Source of the DNA: Pseudoneobacillus rhizosphaerae
GTDB lineage: Bacteria; Bacillota; Bacilli; Bacillales; Cytobacillaceae
Assembly (NCBI RefSeq): GCF_917563885.1
Contig: NZ_CAKJTG010000006.1
Coordinates: 124,001-188,000 of the forward strand
Reading direction: 5' to 3'
DNA length: 64,000 bases
Every line of letters begins with the position of its first letter. Within the stretch, counting starts at the first letter, position 1. Of the stretch, positions 63,320 to 64,000 are shown one piece after another. A model generated the notes under the pieces. That model was given only the letters and a program-made list of their open reading frames with translations, had not been told where the DNA came from and searched no databases. A program made the position numbers and the translations under genes.

Positions 63320-63348
63320 ATACGAACGGGGGCTATCCTTCCATAAGA
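63320..63348 (+). repeat. Repeat family, left box only
   Basis: 'GATACGAACGGGGGC' and CTTCCATAAG, 22 bp after the hydrolase stop. A right-box-like 'GGTAGCAGGTTGAATTGAG' occurs near 63430, with no clear hairpin between. Confidence 0.5.
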
Positions 63349-63470
63349 ACGGTTTAAATTAAGACAATGACATTTATGTTTAATACAAAAATTTGAATAT
63401 TATTGGTTATTTTTACATGATCGAGTATAGGTAGCAGGTTGAATTGAGAATTGTATAGGTTATTCCAAAT

Positions 63471-63644
63471 GTGTTCTGTTACTTAATTTTTATCGTTTTT
63501 TCTGCTTTTGTTGTTACGAACTGGAAAGGATTAGAAGAAATAAATAGATTATCTATTTGGGTAATAGTAATGCTTGTCCTGTTAGCAGTATCAATTTTCG
63601 GTAGTTATAGGATTTGGGCGTGGATAAAAGATGGAAAATTGTAA
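63471..63644 (+). CDS. Possible small membrane protein
   Basis: 57 residues from GTG 63471 with two membrane segments and the end 'YRIWAWIKDGKL'. The ribosome site is poor, so it may be a truncated gene. Its position between a right box and the next repeat copy fits a cassette. Confidence 0.35.
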   Translation: MFCYLIFIVFSAFVVTNWKGLEEINRLSIWVIVMLVLLAVSIFGSYRIWAWIKDGKL

Positions 63645-63654
63645 ATTGCCATTA

Positions 63655-63780
63655 GTAAGTTAACGGAGGCTAAACGGAAAAGGTTATTAAACTAAAGACA
63701 GGCTTATCTTCCTTAAGTATTAATCTATTAAGCCGAGAATATACAGGAATCATCCCTTGTATGCTCTCGGTTTATTTATT
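63655..63780 (+). repeat. Array repeat copy, two left boxes and terminator
   Basis: A first box 'AGTTAACGGAGGC' (63658-63670) and a second 'AACTAAAGACAGGC' with CTTCCTTAAG, then hairpin CCGAGA-ATACAGG / CCTTGTAT-TCTCGG and a T-rich end. The stem agrees with copies 16 and 23 in its CCGAGA/TCTCGG pairing. Confidence 0.75.
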
Positions 63781-63927
63781 TTATAGTTAAATGTATAGAT
63801 ACATTGAGTTTTCTATCCAAGATTATCAAAAGATCGTTTTTTCAGGGTCTTCCTATCCTTAATGGATTCTAATTATTCTTTGGATTTAGGGGGAAAATAA
63901 ATTTAAATTGTTTACGGGGGGGCCAAT

Positions 63928-64000
63928 ATGAAAAAATTATTTCTGATAACAGTATCAAGCTTGTTACTCTTTTGGAACGGGATAGGCCCAACTTTATTCG
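63928..64000 (+). CDS. Start of a secreted protein, cut by the window end
   Basis: ATG 63928 after ACGGGGGGG begins a signal peptide, 'KKLFLITVSSLLLFWNG'. The remainder lies outside the window. Confidence 0.6.
   Translation, partial: MKKLFLITVSSLLLFWNGIGPTLF

Noticed and set aside
24476-63780. CRISPR array made of the recurring elements
   Set aside because: The repeats are about 100 bp, imperfect and separated by whole genes of varying length; no cas genes are present.
24476-63780. A true integron with attC sites
   Set aside because: The boxes do not match the RYYYAAC/GTTRRRY core sites, and the only recombinases are broken XerC/D-like genes without an IntI-specific segment that I could recognise. 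Only the layout is integron-like.
1-64000. rRNA, tRNA or a replication origin
   Set aside because: No cloverleaf-like or conserved rRNA segment and no DnaA-box cluster was noticed, though a dedicated scan was not possible.

Overview
The window is low-GC Firmicute DNA, most likely a spore-forming Bacillaceae. Supporting signs are strong GGAGG ribosome sites, frequent TTG/GTG starts, an SLH-anchored surface protein, a SpoIIP-type protein and many Bacillus-type DUF families. I cannot name the genus. I saw no rRNA, tRNA or CRISPR.

Region 1 (1-13.1 kb) is an ethanolamine-utilisation (eut) bacterial microcompartment locus, all on +: eutW (3' part), eutV, eutH, eutS, eutP, eutA, eutB, eutC, eutL, eutE, eutM, a pduL-type phosphotransacylase, an eut-associated protein, eutN, a BMC shell protein with a Lys/Glu-rich tail, and a malate dehydrogenase, closed by a strong terminator. 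Two RNA leaders (before eutH and before eutA) carry a hexaloop hairpin of the ANTAR type that overlaps an intrinsic terminator. This fits EutV/EutW antitermination. EutBC splits ethanolamine to acetaldehyde and ammonia, EutE makes acetyl-CoA plus NADH, and the phosphotransacylase makes acetyl-phosphate. EutG, EutT, EutJ and EutQ are not in the window.

Region 2 (13.3-24.3 kb) is one 3661-codon gene for a secreted S8 peptidase with beta-propellers, FN3 domains and three C-terminal SLH domains. Its oxyanion-hole Asn is replaced by Asp.

Region 3 (24.5-64 kb) is an accessory region of small single-gene units: immunity-like, membrane, DUF, Nudix, GNAT and VOC proteins, two ECF sigma/anti-sigma pairs, a secreted S15 peptidase, a phzF/lysR pair and a DHODH-membrane fusion. 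Most + strand genes are followed, often within 5-50 bp of the stop, by a copy of one intergenic repeat of about 95-105 bp. It has a conserved 'TAACGG' box, a covarying hairpin with a T-tract, and often a downstream 'GCAGGTTAGTT' box. I count about 25 full or partial copies, all on + and none in regions 1-2. Genes plus repeats form a cassette-like array. The region is also decaying: Nudix, SH3, coiled-coil, tyrosine recombinase, tnpB and sigma genes are broken, and a second small recombinase remnant lies elsewhere in the array. An IS3-family element and a tnpB-only IS200/IS605-type element are inserted, the latter inside an ECF sigma gene.
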